DNA from: Streptococcus lutetiensis | GTDB taxonomy: Bacteria; Bacillota; Bacilli; Lactobacillales; Streptococcaceae | DNA: 64,000 bases | NCBI RefSeq assembly: GCF_900475675.1 | Contig: NZ_LS483403.1 | Span: 1,178,001-1,242,000, forward strand | Reading direction: 5' to 3' | Part shown: in pieces, positions 54,989 to 64,000 of the stretch | Numbering within the stretch: position 1 is the first letter of the stretch | How the letters are laid out: every line of letters begins with the position of its first letter | The notes under the pieces: generated by a model | Told to the model about the DNA's origin: nothing | What the model saw: the letters and a program-made list of their open reading frames with translations, nothing else | Databases searched by the model: none | Program-made: the position numbers and the translations under genes

Positions 54989-56290
54989 ATGAATGAAAAA
55001 GTATTTCGTGACCCTGTTCACAATTATATAACGGTCAATCATCCGGTCATTTACGACCTCATCAATAGTAAAGAATTTCAACGACTACGTCGTGTCAAAC
55101 AAGTCTCGACAACTGTTTTTACCTTCCATGGTGCTGAGCATAGTCGTTTTTCACATTGTTTAGGTGTTTATGAAATCGCTAGACGAGTGACTGAGATTTT
55201 TGATGCCAAATTTCCTGAGATCTGGGACACTAATGAAGATCTTTTAACTATGGTAGCTGCGCTTTTGCACGACGTTGGACATGGCGCTTATTCACACACT
55301 TTTGAAAAGCTTTTTGACACAGACCATGAAGCCATTACTCAAGAAATCATTACTAGTCCTGATACCGAAGTGAATGCCATTTTACGTCAGGTATCGCCAG
55401 ATTTTCCTGAAAAAGTGGCTAGTGTCATTAACCACACTTACCACAACAAACAAGTGGTGCAACTTATCTCTAGTCAAATTGACTGCGACCGAATGGATTA
55501 CCTTTTACGTGACTCATACTACAGCGGAGCAAACTACGGTCAATTTGATTTGACACGCATCTTGCGTGTTATTCGTCCGACAAAAGACAGCATTGTCTTT
55601 GAATATAATGGCATGCATGCTGTTGAAGACTATATCGTCAGCCGTTTTCAAATGTACATGCAAGTCTATTTTCACCCCGCTAGCCGAGCTATGGAAGTCT
55701 TGCTGCAAAATCTCTTAAAACGTGCTAAATACCTTTATCACATAGACAGCCACTTCTTTGAAAAAACGTCACCAAATCTCATCCCTTTTTTAGCCAATCA
55801 AGCTAGTCTAGCTGATTATTTATCACTAGATGACGGTGTGATGAATACTTATTTTCAAGCTTGGATATCTGCTGAAGATGATATTTTAGCAGACTTAGCA
55901 AGCCGTTTTGTTAACCGAAAAGTTTTCAAATCAGTAACTTTCGAAGAAGAATCACGTAAAGACCTCAGTCATTTAGTTGAATTGGTAAAATCTGTTGGTT
56001 TTGATCCAGATTATTACACTGGAATTCATGTTAACTTTGACCTTCCTTACGATATTTACCGCCCCGAAAAGAAAGAACCTCGCACTGAAATTAACATGAT
56101 TCAACAAGACGGCTCAGTCGTTGAGCTATCAACCATCTCACCGATTGTAAAAGCCTTGACAGGAACAATTTATGGCGATAGACGCTTCTACTTCCCAAAA
56201 GAAATGCTCAGAGATGATGACTTATTCACACAGACAAAAAATGAATTTATGAGCTATATCTCAAATGATCATTTTGTCTCACCCAATTAA
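54989..56290 (+). CDS. HD-domain phosphohydrolase (dGTPase/SAMHD1-like)
   Basis: This protein of 433 aa has an N-terminal FRDPVHNYITVNHPVIYDLI and QRLRRVKQVSTTVFTFHGAEHSRFSHCLG (HD ligand His). The HD motif is LLHDVGHGAYSHTFE near residue 92. The region SSQIDCDRMDYLLRDSYYSGANYGQFD near residue 165 carries the later Asp. It is probably a deoxynucleoside triphosphate triphosphohydrolase or related nucleotidase. The gene is complete, but its promoter is altered by the IS. Confidence 0.9.
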   Translation: MNEKVFRDPVHNYITVNHPVIYDLINSKEFQRLRRVKQVSTTVFTFHGAEHSRFSHCLGVYEIARRVTEIFDAKFPEIWDTNEDLLTMVAALLHDVGHGAYSHTFEKLFDTDHEAITQEIITSPDTEVNAILRQVSPDFPEKVASVINHTYHNKQVVQLISSQIDCDRMDYLLRDSYYSGANYGQFDLTRILRVIRPTKDSIVFEYNGMHAVEDYIVSRFQMYMQVYFHPASRAMEVLLQNLLKRAKYLYHIDSHFFEKTSPNLIPFLANQASLADYLSLDDGVMNTYFQAWISAEDDILADLASRFVNRKVFKSVTFEEESRKDLSHLVELVKSVGFDPDYYTGIHVNFDLPYDIYRPEKKEPRTEINMIQQDGSVVELSTISPIVKALTGTIYGDRRFYFPKEMLRDDDLFTQTKNEFMSYISNDHFVSPN

Positions 56291-56352
56291 GAAGTTAGAG
56301 ATGAAACTGATGACAAATTGTCTAGGTTTCACCTAACTTCTTTTTCTTTTTT
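56289..56352 (+). terminator. Intrinsic terminator after the HD-domain gene
   Basis: The long stem AGAAGTTAG/CTAACTTCT, with inner GATGAAAC/GTTTCAC, is followed by a T-rich tract. Confidence 0.85.
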
Positions 56353-56461
56353 AAAAATGAAAACGGTACCTCTTAGAATTCCTTGTGTTCCCCATGACAA
56401 ATAAGCCACTTTTTAGTAAGATATATAGGTAGAGATTCTTTAGGAGGGGTAAATTAACCTT

Positions 56462-57271
56462 ATGTCTATTAAATTAGTCGCTGTCGATATCGACGGCACA
56501 CTCTTAACCAACGACCGTAAAGTCACACCTGAAGTTTTCGAAGCTGTTCAAGAAGCTAAAAAACAAGGTGTTAAGGTCATTATCGCAACTGGACGTCCTA
56601 TTCCAGGTGTTCAGCCACTTCTTAACGAATTAAATCTAAAAGAAGAAGGCGATTATGTTATTACCTTCAATGGTGGACTAGTCCAAGATACGTCAACCGG
56701 TGAAAACATCATCACGGAAACCATGACTTACGAAGACTATCTTGATATTGAATTCCTTAGCCGTAAATTAGATGTTCACATGCATGCTATCACGAAACAA
56801 GGTATTTACACGGCTAACCGTAATATTGGAAAATACACGGTTCACGAATCAAGTTTGGTTAATATGCCAATTTTTTACCGCACTCCAGAAGAAATGGGCG
56901 ATAAAGAAATTATTAAAATGATGTATATCGATGAACCTGAAGTTCTTGATGCTGCCATCGAAAAAATTCCACAAGAATTCTTTGATAAATACACGATTGT
57001 TAAATCAACACCATTTTACCTAGAATTCATGAACAAAAAAGCCAGCAAAGGGAATGCCATCAAGCACCTTGCTGAAAAAATGGGGCTTACTGCTGAACAA
57101 ACCATGGCTATCGGTGATGCCGAAAATGATCGTGCCATGTTAGAAGCGGTTGGTAACCCAGTTGTTATGGAAAATGGTACACCAGAACTTAAAGAAATCG
57201 CTAAATATATCACAAAATCAAACGAAGAAAGTGGCGTTGCACACGCCCTTAGAGAGTGGGTCTTAAAATAA
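56462..57271 (+). CDS. Cof-type HAD phosphatase (YidA-like)
   Basis: This sugar-phosphate phosphatase of 269 aa belongs to the HAD class IIB (Cof) type. It has motif I AVDIDGTLLTNDRK, motif II IIATGRPIPG, the Lys in NKKASKGNAIKHLAE, and motif IV AIGDAENDRAMLEAVG. AGGAGGGG lies 12 nt before the ATG. It is the first gene of a three-gene operon with two FemAB-type ligases, joined by a 1-nt TAATG overlap. This is the arrangement found in other streptococci. Confidence 0.94.
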   Translation: MSIKLVAVDIDGTLLTNDRKVTPEVFEAVQEAKKQGVKVIIATGRPIPGVQPLLNELNLKEEGDYVITFNGGLVQDTSTGENIITETMTYEDYLDIEFLSRKLDVHMHAITKQGIYTANRNIGKYTVHESSLVNMPIFYRTPEEMGDKEIIKMMYIDEPEVLDAAIEKIPQEFFDKYTIVKSTPFYLEFMNKKASKGNAIKHLAEKMGLTAEQTMAIGDAENDRAMLEAVGNPVVMENGTPELKEIAKYITKSNEESGVAHALREWVLK

Positions 57272-58485
57272 TGTATAGCTATAAAATCGGTATCTCAGCT
57301 GAAGAACACGATAATTTTGCAAAATCAAGCAATCAAACAAACCTTTTACAATCATCAAATTGGGAAAAAGTTAAAGATAATTGGGACAACGAACGTATTG
57401 GTTTTTACAAAGATGACCAATTAGTTGCTTCTGCTTCTATCCTAATCAAAGCATTGCCACTTGGCTTCACTATGCTTTACATCCCACGTGGACCAATTAT
57501 GGATTACAGTGACAAAGAACTCGTTGCATTTGTCATCAAATCACTTAAAAAATACGGTAAAACAAAACATGCCCTTTTCATCAAAATAGACCCAGCTTTG
57601 TTGCTTAAACAATACAAAATTGGTGAAGAAGTTGATGAAAATAAAGACACACTTCTTGCTATCGACAACTTAAAAGCTGCTGGTTGCGAATGGACTGGAC
57701 GCACAACAACTATTGCTGAAAGCATCCAACCGCGTTTCCAAGCTAATGTCTACACACAAGAAGACATGACATCAACTTTCCCTAAACACACAAAACGTTT
57801 GATGAAAGACGCCGTTCACCGTGGTGTTATCACTACGCGTGGTACAATCGATGACGTAAAGGCTTTTGCTGATGTCGTTGCTCTTACAGAAAACCGCAAA
57901 GGTGTTGCTCTTCGCAACGAAGATTATTTCCGTAAAATGATGGAAATTTATGGTGATGATGCTTACCTACACTTGGCAAAGGTTAACCTACCAAAACGTT
58001 TGGCTGAATACAAAGAACAATTAGCTCAAATCGAAAAAGACTTGGCTGAAACTGCTGAACATCAGAAAAAACGTTTGACTAAGTTAACACAACAAAAAAA
58101 TTCTGTTACAAAATACATTACTGAGTTTGAAGAATTTGTTGAAAAATACCCTGATGAATTAATCATCGCAGGTATCTTATCAGTTTCATTCGGTAACGTT
58201 ATGGAAATGCTTTATGCTGGTATGAACGACGAGTTCAAGAAATTCTATCCTCAATACTCACTTTATCCAAAAGTATTTGAAGATGCTTATGCTGATGGCA
58301 TCATCTGGGCAAATATGGGTGGTGTTGAAGGAACACTTGATGACGGTTTGACTAAATTCAAATCAAACTTCAATCCAACAATTGAAGAATTCATCGGTGA
58401 ATTTAACATTCCAGTAAATGGTTTGCTTTACAAACTATCAAACTTGGCTTATAACATTCGCAAACAAAGGAGAAATAGCCATTAA
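57271..58485 (+). CDS. FemAB/MurM-type peptidoglycan branch-forming aminoacyltransferase (first copy)
   Basis: This FemABX-family protein of 404 aa uses aminoacyl-tRNA to add cross-bridge residues to lipid II. The N-terminal GNAT-like half contains QTNLLQSSNWEKVKD and YIPRGPIMDYSD. A coiled-coil arm lies at about residues 250-300 (LAEYKEQLAQIEKDLAETAEH). The second GNAT half ends with GVEGTLDDGLTKFKSNFNP. It corresponds to the MurM position in S. pneumoniae. The amino acid transferred depends on the species and cannot be read from sequence. Confidence 0.92.
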   Translation: MYSYKIGISAEEHDNFAKSSNQTNLLQSSNWEKVKDNWDNERIGFYKDDQLVASASILIKALPLGFTMLYIPRGPIMDYSDKELVAFVIKSLKKYGKTKHALFIKIDPALLLKQYKIGEEVDENKDTLLAIDNLKAAGCEWTGRTTTIAESIQPRFQANVYTQEDMTSTFPKHTKRLMKDAVHRGVITTRGTIDDVKAFADVVALTENRKGVALRNEDYFRKMMEIYGDDAYLHLAKVNLPKRLAEYKEQLAQIEKDLAETAEHQKKRLTKLTQQKNSVTKYITEFEEFVEKYPDELIIAGILSVSFGNVMEMLYAGMNDEFKKFYPQYSLYPKVFEDAYADGIIWANMGGVEGTLDDGLTKFKSNFNPTIEEFIGEFNIPVNGLLYKLSNLAYNIRKQRRNSH

Positions 58486-59720
58486 TGTCTCTTGAGATTA
58501 TCGATAAAAAAGTTTTTGAGACTTTTTGTAATACCGTCAACTACAAATCTTTCATGCAATCTGTCGAAATGGCAAATTTGCTTGAAAAACGAGGCTATCA
58601 AGTCACTTTTCTTGGATTAAAAGAAGCTGATGAACTCCAAGTTGCTGGTGTCCTTTACAGTATACCAGTGGCTGGCGGCCTTCATATGGAGATCAACTCT
58701 GGACCTGCTTCTCGCAATCAATCTTACTTAAAAAACTTTTACCAAAGCCTTCAAAGCTATGCTAAAGAAAATGGTGCCATCGAATTACTGGTCAAACCAT
58801 TTGATACCTATCAACACTTTGACACCAACGGTGAACCAACTGATGATGAAAGAATTAATTTAATTGAAGATTTCACATCACTAGGCTACCAACACGATGG
58901 CCTTATGACAGGTTACCCTGGTGGTGAGCCTGATTGGCATTACGTCAAAGATTTGACTGATTTGGATGAAAAATCCTTACTAAAATCATTCAGCAAAAAA
59001 GGTCGTCCACTTGTTAAGAAAGCTAAAACATTTGGAATTACCTTACGAAGACTTGATCGTAGCGAACTTCCACTCTTCAAAGAAATCACTTCTGCAACAT
59101 CTAACCGAAGAGACTATGTCGATAAGTCACTAGACTACTATCAAGATTTCTATGATTGCTTTGGAGATGCTTGTGAATTTATGGTAGCAAGCCTTAATTT
59201 TCAAGATTACCTCAAACATCTTGAAAGTGACCAAGCTAAACTTGAAAAACGAATCGAGAAACTTCGCACAGCTATTGAAAATAATAATGCTTCTGAAAAG
59301 AAACAAAATCAGTTGCGTGAATTATCAAGCCAATCAGCAACCTTTGATACACGTATTACAGAAGCCAAAACATTCATTGAAAAATATGGCTCACAAAACG
59401 TTATCTTAGCGGGTAGCCTCTTCGTTTATACCAAACAAGAAGCTGTCTATCTCTTTTCTGGTTCATACCCTGAGTTCAATAAATTCTACGCACCAGCTCT
59501 TCTTCAAGAATACGTCATGTTAGAAGCTATTAAACGCGGTATTACCACTTATAACCTCTTAGGTATTACAGGAGAATTCGACGGTTCTGACGGCGTTCTA
59601 CGCTTTAAACAAAACTATAACGGCTATATTACTCGTAAGATGGGAACATTCCGTTATTACCCACATCCTCTCAAATACAAACTTATTCATAATCTCAAAA
59701 AATTACTTAGACGTTACTAA
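58485..59720 (+). CDS. FemAB/MurN-type peptidoglycan branch-forming aminoacyltransferase (second copy)
   Basis: This FemABX-family protein of 411 aa is paralogous to the preceding gene and overlaps it by 1 nt (TAATG). Family features are KSFMQSVEMANLLEKRGY, MEINSGPASRNQSYL, the two-helix arm (LEKRIEKLRTAIENNNASEKK, about residues 250-270), and a C-terminal YNLLGITGEFDGSDGVLRFKQNYNG. It probably adds the second residue of the interpeptide bridge. The end HNLKKLLRRY is basic. Confidence 0.92.
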   Translation: MSLEIIDKKVFETFCNTVNYKSFMQSVEMANLLEKRGYQVTFLGLKEADELQVAGVLYSIPVAGGLHMEINSGPASRNQSYLKNFYQSLQSYAKENGAIELLVKPFDTYQHFDTNGEPTDDERINLIEDFTSLGYQHDGLMTGYPGGEPDWHYVKDLTDLDEKSLLKSFSKKGRPLVKKAKTFGITLRRLDRSELPLFKEITSATSNRRDYVDKSLDYYQDFYDCFGDACEFMVASLNFQDYLKHLESDQAKLEKRIEKLRTAIENNNASEKKQNQLRELSSQSATFDTRITEAKTFIEKYGSQNVILAGSLFVYTKQEAVYLFSGSYPEFNKFYAPALLQEYVMLEAIKRGITTYNLLGITGEFDGSDGVLRFKQNYNGYITRKMGTFRYYPHPLKYKLIHNLKKLLRRY

Positions 59721-59722
59721 AT

Positions 59723-59755
59723 AAAAGGCTTGGAAATAAAATCCAAGTCTTTTTT
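59723..59755 (+). terminator. Intrinsic terminator after the MurN-like gene
   Basis: AAAGGCTTGGA/TCCAAGTCTTTT with a T run lies directly after the stop codon. Confidence 0.85.
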
Positions 59756-59760
59756 AGTAC

Positions 59761-59794
59761 AAAAAAACTACTTGTCCTAAGACAAGTAGTTTTT
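59761..59794 (-). terminator. Intrinsic terminator after tpiA
   Basis: AAAACTACTTGTC-CTAA-GACAAGTAGTTTT is a 13-bp perfect stem with A/T runs on either side. Confidence 0.92.
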
Positions 59795-59817
59795 AATATG
59801 GCTTCAATGATTCTTGC

Positions 59818-60576
59818 TTATTTTACAAAATCAAGAAGAGCAAGGAAGCTTTCTGGTTGAAGTGATGCACCACCAACAAGAGCACCATCAACGTCTGGGC
59901 AAGCCATGTAAGCTGCAACGTTTTCAGGTTTAACTGAACCACCGTATTGAACGCGAACTTTGTCAGCTACTGCTTGACCGAAGTCAGCTGCAACTGTGTC
60001 ACGAACTACTTTACACATTTTTTGTGCGTCGTCTTGGCTAGCTGATTTACCAGTACCGATAGCCCAGATTGGTTCGTATGCGATAACAAGTGAAGAAACT
60101 TGTTCTTCTGACAATCCAGCAAGTGCAGCAGAAACTTGTCCACCTACGAATTCAGCAGCTTTACCAGCTTCATAAGTTTCAAGAGTTTCACCACAGCAGA
60201 TGATTGGAAGCATACCGTTAGCAAAGATAGCTTTTGCTTTTTTGTTGATATCTTCGTCAGTTTCGTGGAAGTATTCACGACGTTCTGAGTGACCGATTAC
60301 AACGTAGTCAGTTCCCATTTCAGACAATACTTTAGGGCTGTTTTCACCAGTGAAAGCACCAGCGTTTTCAAAGTAGCAGTTTTCAGCAGCGACTTTAAGA
60401 TTTGAATCTTTAGCTGCAGCAAGAACTGTTGAAAGGACAAGTGCAGGGGCTGCGATACCAGCTTCAACAAGTTCTGATGAAGGCAATTTAGAAGCTACTG
60501 CTTCAACGAATGCTTTAGCTTCTTCTGGATTTTTGTTCATTTTCCAGTTACCAGCGATAAATGGTTTACGTGACAT
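59818..60576 (-). CDS. tpiA: Triosephosphate isomerase
   Basis: This glycolytic enzyme of 252 aa interconverts dihydroxyacetone phosphate and glyceraldehyde 3-phosphate. The N-terminal GNWKMNK carries the catalytic Lys. The catalytic His is in [11 protein letters not shown] near residue 95, and the catalytic Glu in [15 protein letters not shown] near residue 168. The phosphate loop is YGGSVKPEN with [22 protein letters not shown] precedes the ATG. It has its own terminator, separate from tuf. Confidence 0.98.
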   Translation of the reverse strand: MSRKPFIAGNWKMNKNPEEAKAFVEAVASKLPSSELVEAGIAAPALVLSTVLAAAKDSNLKVAAENCYFENAGAFTGENSPKVLSEMGTDYVVIGHSERREYFHETDEDINKKAKAIFANGMLPIICCGETLETYEAGKAAEFVGGQVSAALAGLSEEQVSSLVIAYEPIWAIGTGKSASQDDAQKMCKVVRDTVAADFGQAVADKVRVQYGGSVKPENVAAYMACPDVDGALVGGASLQPESFLALLDFVK

Positions 60577-60680
60577 TTCACATACCTCTTCTATTTTTAT
60601 TTACCCCCTTATTTTATCATATTTTCAGCATCTTTTAAAGGTTCGAGGGGATTTTTACACATAATCATGAAAGAAATTGC

Positions 60681-60707
60681 AAAAAAGAGCCCTTTTCGGG
60701 ACTCTTT
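60681..60707 (-). terminator. Intrinsic terminator after tuf
   Basis: The stem AAAGAGCCC/GGGACTCTTT has a TTTTC loop and a T run on the minus strand. Confidence 0.9.
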
Positions 60708-60764
60708 CCACAATTACTATCTGACTAATAATTGTTATCTGGGAACTTAATTAATTAACTAAAA

Positions 60765-61961
60765 TTAAGCTTCGATTTCTGAAACGATACCTGAACCAAC
60801 AGTACGTCCACCTTCACGGATTGAGAATGTAGTACCTTGTTCGACGGCGATTGGGTGAATCAATTCAACGTCGATAGTAACGTTATCACCAGGCATTACC
60901 ATTTCAGTACCTGCTGGAAGTTCGATTGAACCAGTAACGTCAGTTGTACGGAAGTAGAATTGAGGACGGTAGTTGTTGAAGAATGGAGTGTGACGTCCAC
61001 CTTCTTCTTTAGTAAGAATGTAAACTTCACCCTTGAATTTAGTGTGTGGGTGGATTGAACCTGGTTTAGCAAGAACTTGACCACGTTCGATTTCATCACG
61101 TTGGATACCACGAAGAAGAACACCAACGTTATCCCCTGCAAGACCTTCATCAAGTTGTTTACGGAACATTTCAACACCAGTAACAACAGCTTTTTGGATG
61201 TCCTCACGGATACCAACGATTTCAACTTCGTCGTTGACTTTAACAGTACCACGGTCGATACGTCCTGATGCTACAGTACCACGACCAGTGATTGAGAATA
61301 CGTCTTCGACTGGAAGAAGCAATGGTTTGTCAGTATCGCGTTCTGGTTCTGGAATGTATTCATCTACAGTGTCCATCAATTCCATGATGATGTCTTCGTA
61401 GTGAGTGTCCCCTTCAAGGGCTTTAAGTGCTGAACCTTGGATAACTGGAAGTTCATCACCTGGGAAATCGTATTCTGAAAGAAGGTCACGGATTTCCATT
61501 TCAACCAATTCAAGCAATTCTTCGTCATCAACAAGGTCAATTTTGTTCATGAAGACGATAAGGTGTTTAACACCAACTTGACGTGAAAGAAGGATGTGTT
61601 CACGAGTTTGTGGCATTGGACCATCTGTTGAAGCTACTACAAGGATAGCACCATCCATTTGGGCAGCACCAGTGATCATGTTTTTAACGTAGTCCGCGTG
61701 TCCTGGAGCGTCGATGTGAGCGTAGTGACGTTTAGCAGTTTCGTATTCAACGTGTGCAGTGTTGATTGTGATACCGCGTTCGCGTTCTTCAGGAGCAGCA
61801 TCGATAGAAGCGTAGTCTTTTGGTGTGTTAACTGCGCTTGGAAGACGACGAGCAAGAACTGTTGTAATTGCAGCTGTCAAAGTAGTTTTACCGTGGTCAA
61901 CGTGTCCAATTGTACCAATGTTAACGTGTGGTTTACTACGATCGTATTTTTCTTTTGCCAT
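60765..61961 (-). CDS. tuf: Elongation factor Tu
   Basis: This GTPase of 398 aa delivers aminoacyl-tRNA to the ribosome. The P-loop is [10 protein letters not shown] near residue 19. The switch region is [14 protein letters not shown], and the G-motifs [12 protein letters not shown] and MNKIDLV follow. Domains 2 and 3 contain [15 protein letters not shown] and [24 protein letters not shown] 61961 ([10 protein letters not shown]) is the conserved start; an upstream in-frame ATG at 61979 is not used. It is monocistronic. Confidence 0.99.
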   Translation of the reverse strand: MAKEKYDRSKPHVNIGTIGHVDHGKTTLTAAITTVLARRLPSAVNTPKDYASIDAAPEERERGITINTAHVEYETAKRHYAHIDAPGHADYVKNMITGAAQMDGAILVVASTDGPMPQTREHILLSRQVGVKHLIVFMNKIDLVDDEELLELVEMEIRDLLSEYDFPGDELPVIQGSALKALEGDTHYEDIIMELMDTVDEYIPEPERDTDKPLLLPVEDVFSITGRGTVASGRIDRGTVKVNDEVEIVGIREDIQKAVVTGVEMFRKQLDEGLAGDNVGVLLRGIQRDEIERGQVLAKPGSIHPHTKFKGEVYILTKEEGGRHTPFFNNYRPQFYFRTTDVTGSIELPAGTEMVMPGDNVTIDVELIHPIAVEQGTTFSIREGGRTVGSGIVSEIEA

Positions 61962-62033
61962 TTGGGTAAAAGCCTCCAATAAAATATATTTTATAGATAG
62001 ACAGTAGGCAATACAGTCTAACTTTACCTTACT

Positions 62034-62061
62034 ATTTTAACAAATTATGCAAGAATTGCAA
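62034..62061 (-). promoter_or_regulatory. tuf promoter
   Basis: The minus strand has TTGCAA (62061-62056) and TAAAAT (62039-62034) with a 16-bp spacer, giving a leader of about 65 nt. The rest of the 313-nt gap between tuf and ftsW holds the ftsW terminator and nothing else that I recognise. Confidence 0.7.
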
Positions 62062-62187
62062 GTATTTTACTGCTTAATTTAAGATTTCTTCATTTCGTAA
62101 GAGTGTGAATAGGCAAAATATAACTATTTTTGCTTATATTTACATGAAAGAAATTTCCATTTTCAAACTTTTTTCCTTCTTTTCTAA

Positions 62188-62216
62188 CAAAAAATCTCCT
62201 AATTTCTTAGGAAATT
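62188..62216 (-). terminator. Intrinsic terminator after ftsW
   Basis: A minus-strand TTTCCTAAGAAATTAGGAGA hairpin is followed by T6, about 60 nt after the ftsW stop. Confidence 0.8.
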
Positions 62217-62274
62217 TCTATTATTAATAAAAACTATCTAAATCAATAACGTTATCTTCTTGAATTTGGGTAAG

Positions 62275-63507
62275 TCATTGCTTGGCTTGTAATTCTGCTT
62301 CTGCTTCGCGGTAAATTTCTTCACGTTTTTCATTAGCATCAATATTCAAAACAAAACCAATTGCTACCGACAAGACTAATACACTATTTCCTCCCTGTGA
62401 TAGGAACGGAAAAGTAACCCCTGTAGATGGAATCAATCCTGAAATACCACCAATATTAACGAAGGTTTGCATTAGAATCATTCCTCCAGTCCCAAGAGCA
62501 ATCATTGAGTTAAATGGATTCTTAGCCTTGATTCCGACATGCATGATTCGCAAGATTAGGAAAAATAGCAGAGCTAGGATGAGGCTTGCTCCAATCATAC
62601 CAAGTTCTTCCATCACAACTGGGAAAACAAAGTCTGTAGTTGCTTCTGGAAGATAGCCACCTTTTTCAATGGAATTTCCAAGACCACGTCCAAACCAGCC
62701 ACCATTACTCATCGCATAGTATGAATGCGCCAATTGGTGTCCTGAGTCAGACAAATCTTTAAATGGGTTATAAAAAGCGCTGAAGCGCTTAGCAACATAA
62801 CCAAAGACTGGAACTTTACCCATCTTATCAACCCCGACAATAGCAATTATCCCAAGAAAGACTGTTGAGAAAGCTGTAATGGTAGCCAGAATGGCTGAAA
62901 ACCAGCGATAACCAACACCACTAATTGAATACATAATCAAACCAGTCAAAACGACAATAGCTGCATTTCCAAGGTCAGGCTGCGCTGCAACCAAAAGAAC
63001 CATAACTAATGAATACACGCGCCAGTCTTTCAAATCACTAAGCTTGGTTGGCCACCATTTACGCTTAGTCAAAGCCTGATAGTCATATGTCGAAATCAAT
63101 TCTTGACGCCTTGCAAAAGTAAATGCTAAGAACCAAACAATGATGATTTTCAAATACTCAGCAGGCTGGAAACTAATAGGACCAATAACAATCCAACCAT
63201 GGGCACCATTGACGGTCTTGGTAAAGAAACGTGCAATCAACAAGAGCACTACTTCTATCATCATGGTCATTGTCAAAACACGAGAGTTTTTCAAAAAGTT
63301 TAATTTTAACTTATATATAAAACCAATTGCAAACAGACTAATTATCCAAAAAAAACCTTGGTTCAGCACTGACGCAAATGGGTTCACTCCATACTGCACC
63401 AGCGTCGCACTAGTGGTTGAGTAAACAACAATCAGTCCAATTACTGAGAGGATTAAATAAGGCACTAGGATGGAATAATTTAGGAGATGCCTTTTATCAA
63501 TTTTCAT
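62275..63507 (-). CDS. ftsW: FtsW, SEDS-family septal peptidoglycan polymerase
   Basis: This polytopic membrane protein of 410 aa belongs to the SEDS family. It has GAHGWIVIG, FQPAEYLKI, AAQPDLGNAAIV, the SYYAMSNGGWFGRGLGNSIEKGG loop and the end motif STGVTFPFLSQGGNSVL. With its cognate class B PBP it builds septal wall. The position between ppc and tuf is the conserved streptococcal ftsW locus. ATG 63507 follows AGGTGA; an in-frame ATG at 63546 overlaps a TATAAT and has no ribosome site. Confidence 0.94.
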   Translation of the reverse strand: MKIDKRHLLNYSILVPYLILSVIGLIVVYSTTSATLVQYGVNPFASVLNQGFFWIISLFAIGFIYKLKLNFLKNSRVLTMTMMIEVVLLLIARFFTKTVNGAHGWIVIGPISFQPAEYLKIIIVWFLAFTFARRQELISTYDYQALTKRKWWPTKLSDLKDWRVYSLVMVLLVAAQPDLGNAAIVVLTGLIMYSISGVGYRWFSAILATITAFSTVFLGIIAIVGVDKMGKVPVFGYVAKRFSAFYNPFKDLSDSGHQLAHSYYAMSNGGWFGRGLGNSIEKGGYLPEATTDFVFPVVMEELGMIGASLILALLFFLILRIMHVGIKAKNPFNSMIALGTGGMILMQTFVNIGGISGLIPSTGVTFPFLSQGGNSVLVLSVAIGFVLNIDANEKREEIYREAEAELQAKQ

Positions 63508-63565
63508 AGAGTCACCTATAATATCTTCGAATTTATCATATGACATTATATCATCTTTCTGGACT

Positions 63566-63606
63566 AAAAAAAAGTCAAAGTCTGAGAACTTAATCCCAGA
63601 CCCTGA
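63566..63606 (-). terminator. Intrinsic terminator after ppc
   Basis: A minus-strand stem GTCAGGGTCTG/CAGACTTTGAC with a long loop is followed by T7. Confidence 0.85.
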
Positions 63607-63621
63607 CCTTGGTTAAACATA

Positions 63622-64000
63622 TCAACCAGAATTACGTAATCCTGTGGCAATACCGTTAATTGTAGTATGAATGATTTTTTCGTAATCTTCGTCCAACTCA
63701 TCATGGCGCAAACGTTTAATTAATTCAATTTGAATGTAGTTCAAAACGTTAAAGTATGGGATACGGTAATCCAAACTTGCGCGAAGTGATGGATTTTCTT
63801 CCAACAAGTTATCGTGTTTTTCAATTGCCAAGATAACATCTTTTGTCAATTGCCATTCGTCAAGAATAACATTGAAGACATTACGAACTTCTTCACTTTC
63901 TGCCAATTTAGAATATTGGAAAGCAATATTCATATTTGATTTAGACAATACCATGTCTACATTTGAAAGAAGTGAATGGAAGAATGGCCATTTTTCATAC
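63622..64000 (-). CDS. ppc: Phosphoenolpyruvate carboxylase, C-terminal fragment (window edge)
   Basis: The last 126 codons of PEP carboxylase are present; the frame stays open to position 64000. The end of the family is recognisable: [23 protein letters not shown] is split across residues at the window edge, and [20 protein letters not shown] and the terminal [14 protein letters not shown] follow. The last Gly is the conserved C-terminus needed for activity. The enzyme forms oxaloacetate from PEP and bicarbonate, an anaplerotic route to aspartate. Confidence 0.95.
   Translation of the reverse strand, partial: YEKWPFFHSLLSNVDMVLSKSNMNIAFQYSKLAESEEVRNVFNVILDEWQLTKDVILAIEKHDNLLEENPSLRASLDYRIPYFNVLNYIQIELIKRLRHDELDEDYEKIIHTTINGIATGLRNSG

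Noticed and set aside
58010..58120. Repeat-like Lys/Glu/Gln-rich tract in the first FemAB-type gene
   Set aside because: It is the normal coiled-coil arm of FemX/MurM proteins, not a repeat element.
61659..61982. Open reading frame of 107 codons antisense to tuf
   Set aside because: It is a shadow of the highly biased tuf codons. It has no ribosome site, and the Ser/Val/Cys-rich translation is typical of antisense frames.

Overview
The window is a low-GC Firmicute chromosome and almost certainly a Streptococcus. The gene blocks gyrB-ezrA, ftsE-ftsX-prfB, whiA-glmR-rapZ, dinG-aspC-asnS, HAD-murM-murN-like, adcA with an AdcR box, and tpiA/tuf/ftsW/ppc are streptococcal in content and order. 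A full histidine operon, a 2-hydroxyacyl-CoA dehydratase-activase pair and a ZinT-fused AdcA fit best with the S. bovis/S. equinus group. The species is an inference, not something the sequence proves.

Layout. 1-6.7 kb: T-box-controlled his operon on the minus strand (hisC-hisZ-hisG-hisD-serB-like-hisB-hisH-hisA, cut by the window edge). 6.8-12.5 kb: division and topology genes (ezrA, gyrB, a small HAD protein, rodA). 12.7-15.7 kb: tRNA-Arg(CCU), rplS, a ClC channel, chorismate mutase and a VTT-domain membrane protein. 15.7-19.8 kb: a solitary sufB, a flavodoxin, adenosine deaminase and a decayed iron alcohol dehydrogenase. 20-25 kb: a DHH phosphoesterase, rpmE2, a glucosaminidase, the AdcR-controlled zinc binding protein adcA and a dead IS30-family element. 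25-30.8 kb: pepD, whiA, glmR, rapZ, a DUF1003 protein and a TetR regulator. 31-35.5 kb: the two large activase-like proteins, divergent from the TetR gene across a 33-bp palindrome. 35.5-38.1 kb: ridA, then a preQ1-I-like riboswitch leader, a nucleoside hydrolase and an ECF S component (candidate queuosine/queuine salvage), then a small unknown gene. 38.1-45.8 kb: asnS with an odd structured cassette after its stop codon, a chagasin-like protein, aspC, a DUF5590 protein, dinG, an MBL-fold hydrolase and an alpha/beta hydrolase. 45.8-52.4 kb: ftsX, ftsE, prfB with its programmed frameshift, a HAD phosphatase and a P-type ATPase behind a yybP-ykoY manganese riboswitch. 52.4-56.4 kb: a small unknown gene, a TauE-type permease, an intact IS30-family element and an HD-domain phosphohydrolase. 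56.4-64 kb: a Cof phosphatase, two FemAB-type ligases, tpiA, tuf, ftsW and the 3' end of ppc.

Most of the window is core metabolism and cell-cycle machinery. The best leads are: (i) the preQ1-I-like leader on a nucleoside hydrolase plus ECF S component; (ii) the split activase pair, which has no recognisable dehydratase partner here; (iii) a roughly 140-bp hairpin-rich cassette bounded by a 12-bp direct repeat at the end of asnS; (iv) two IS30-family elements, each bounded by unusually long direct repeats (13 and 15 bp); (v) several genes whose -10 box sits 6-9 nt before the ATG with no Shine-Dalgarno, which predicts leaderless mRNAs; and (vi) an AdcA without a lipobox cysteine. No CRISPR array, prophage or rRNA operon is visible.
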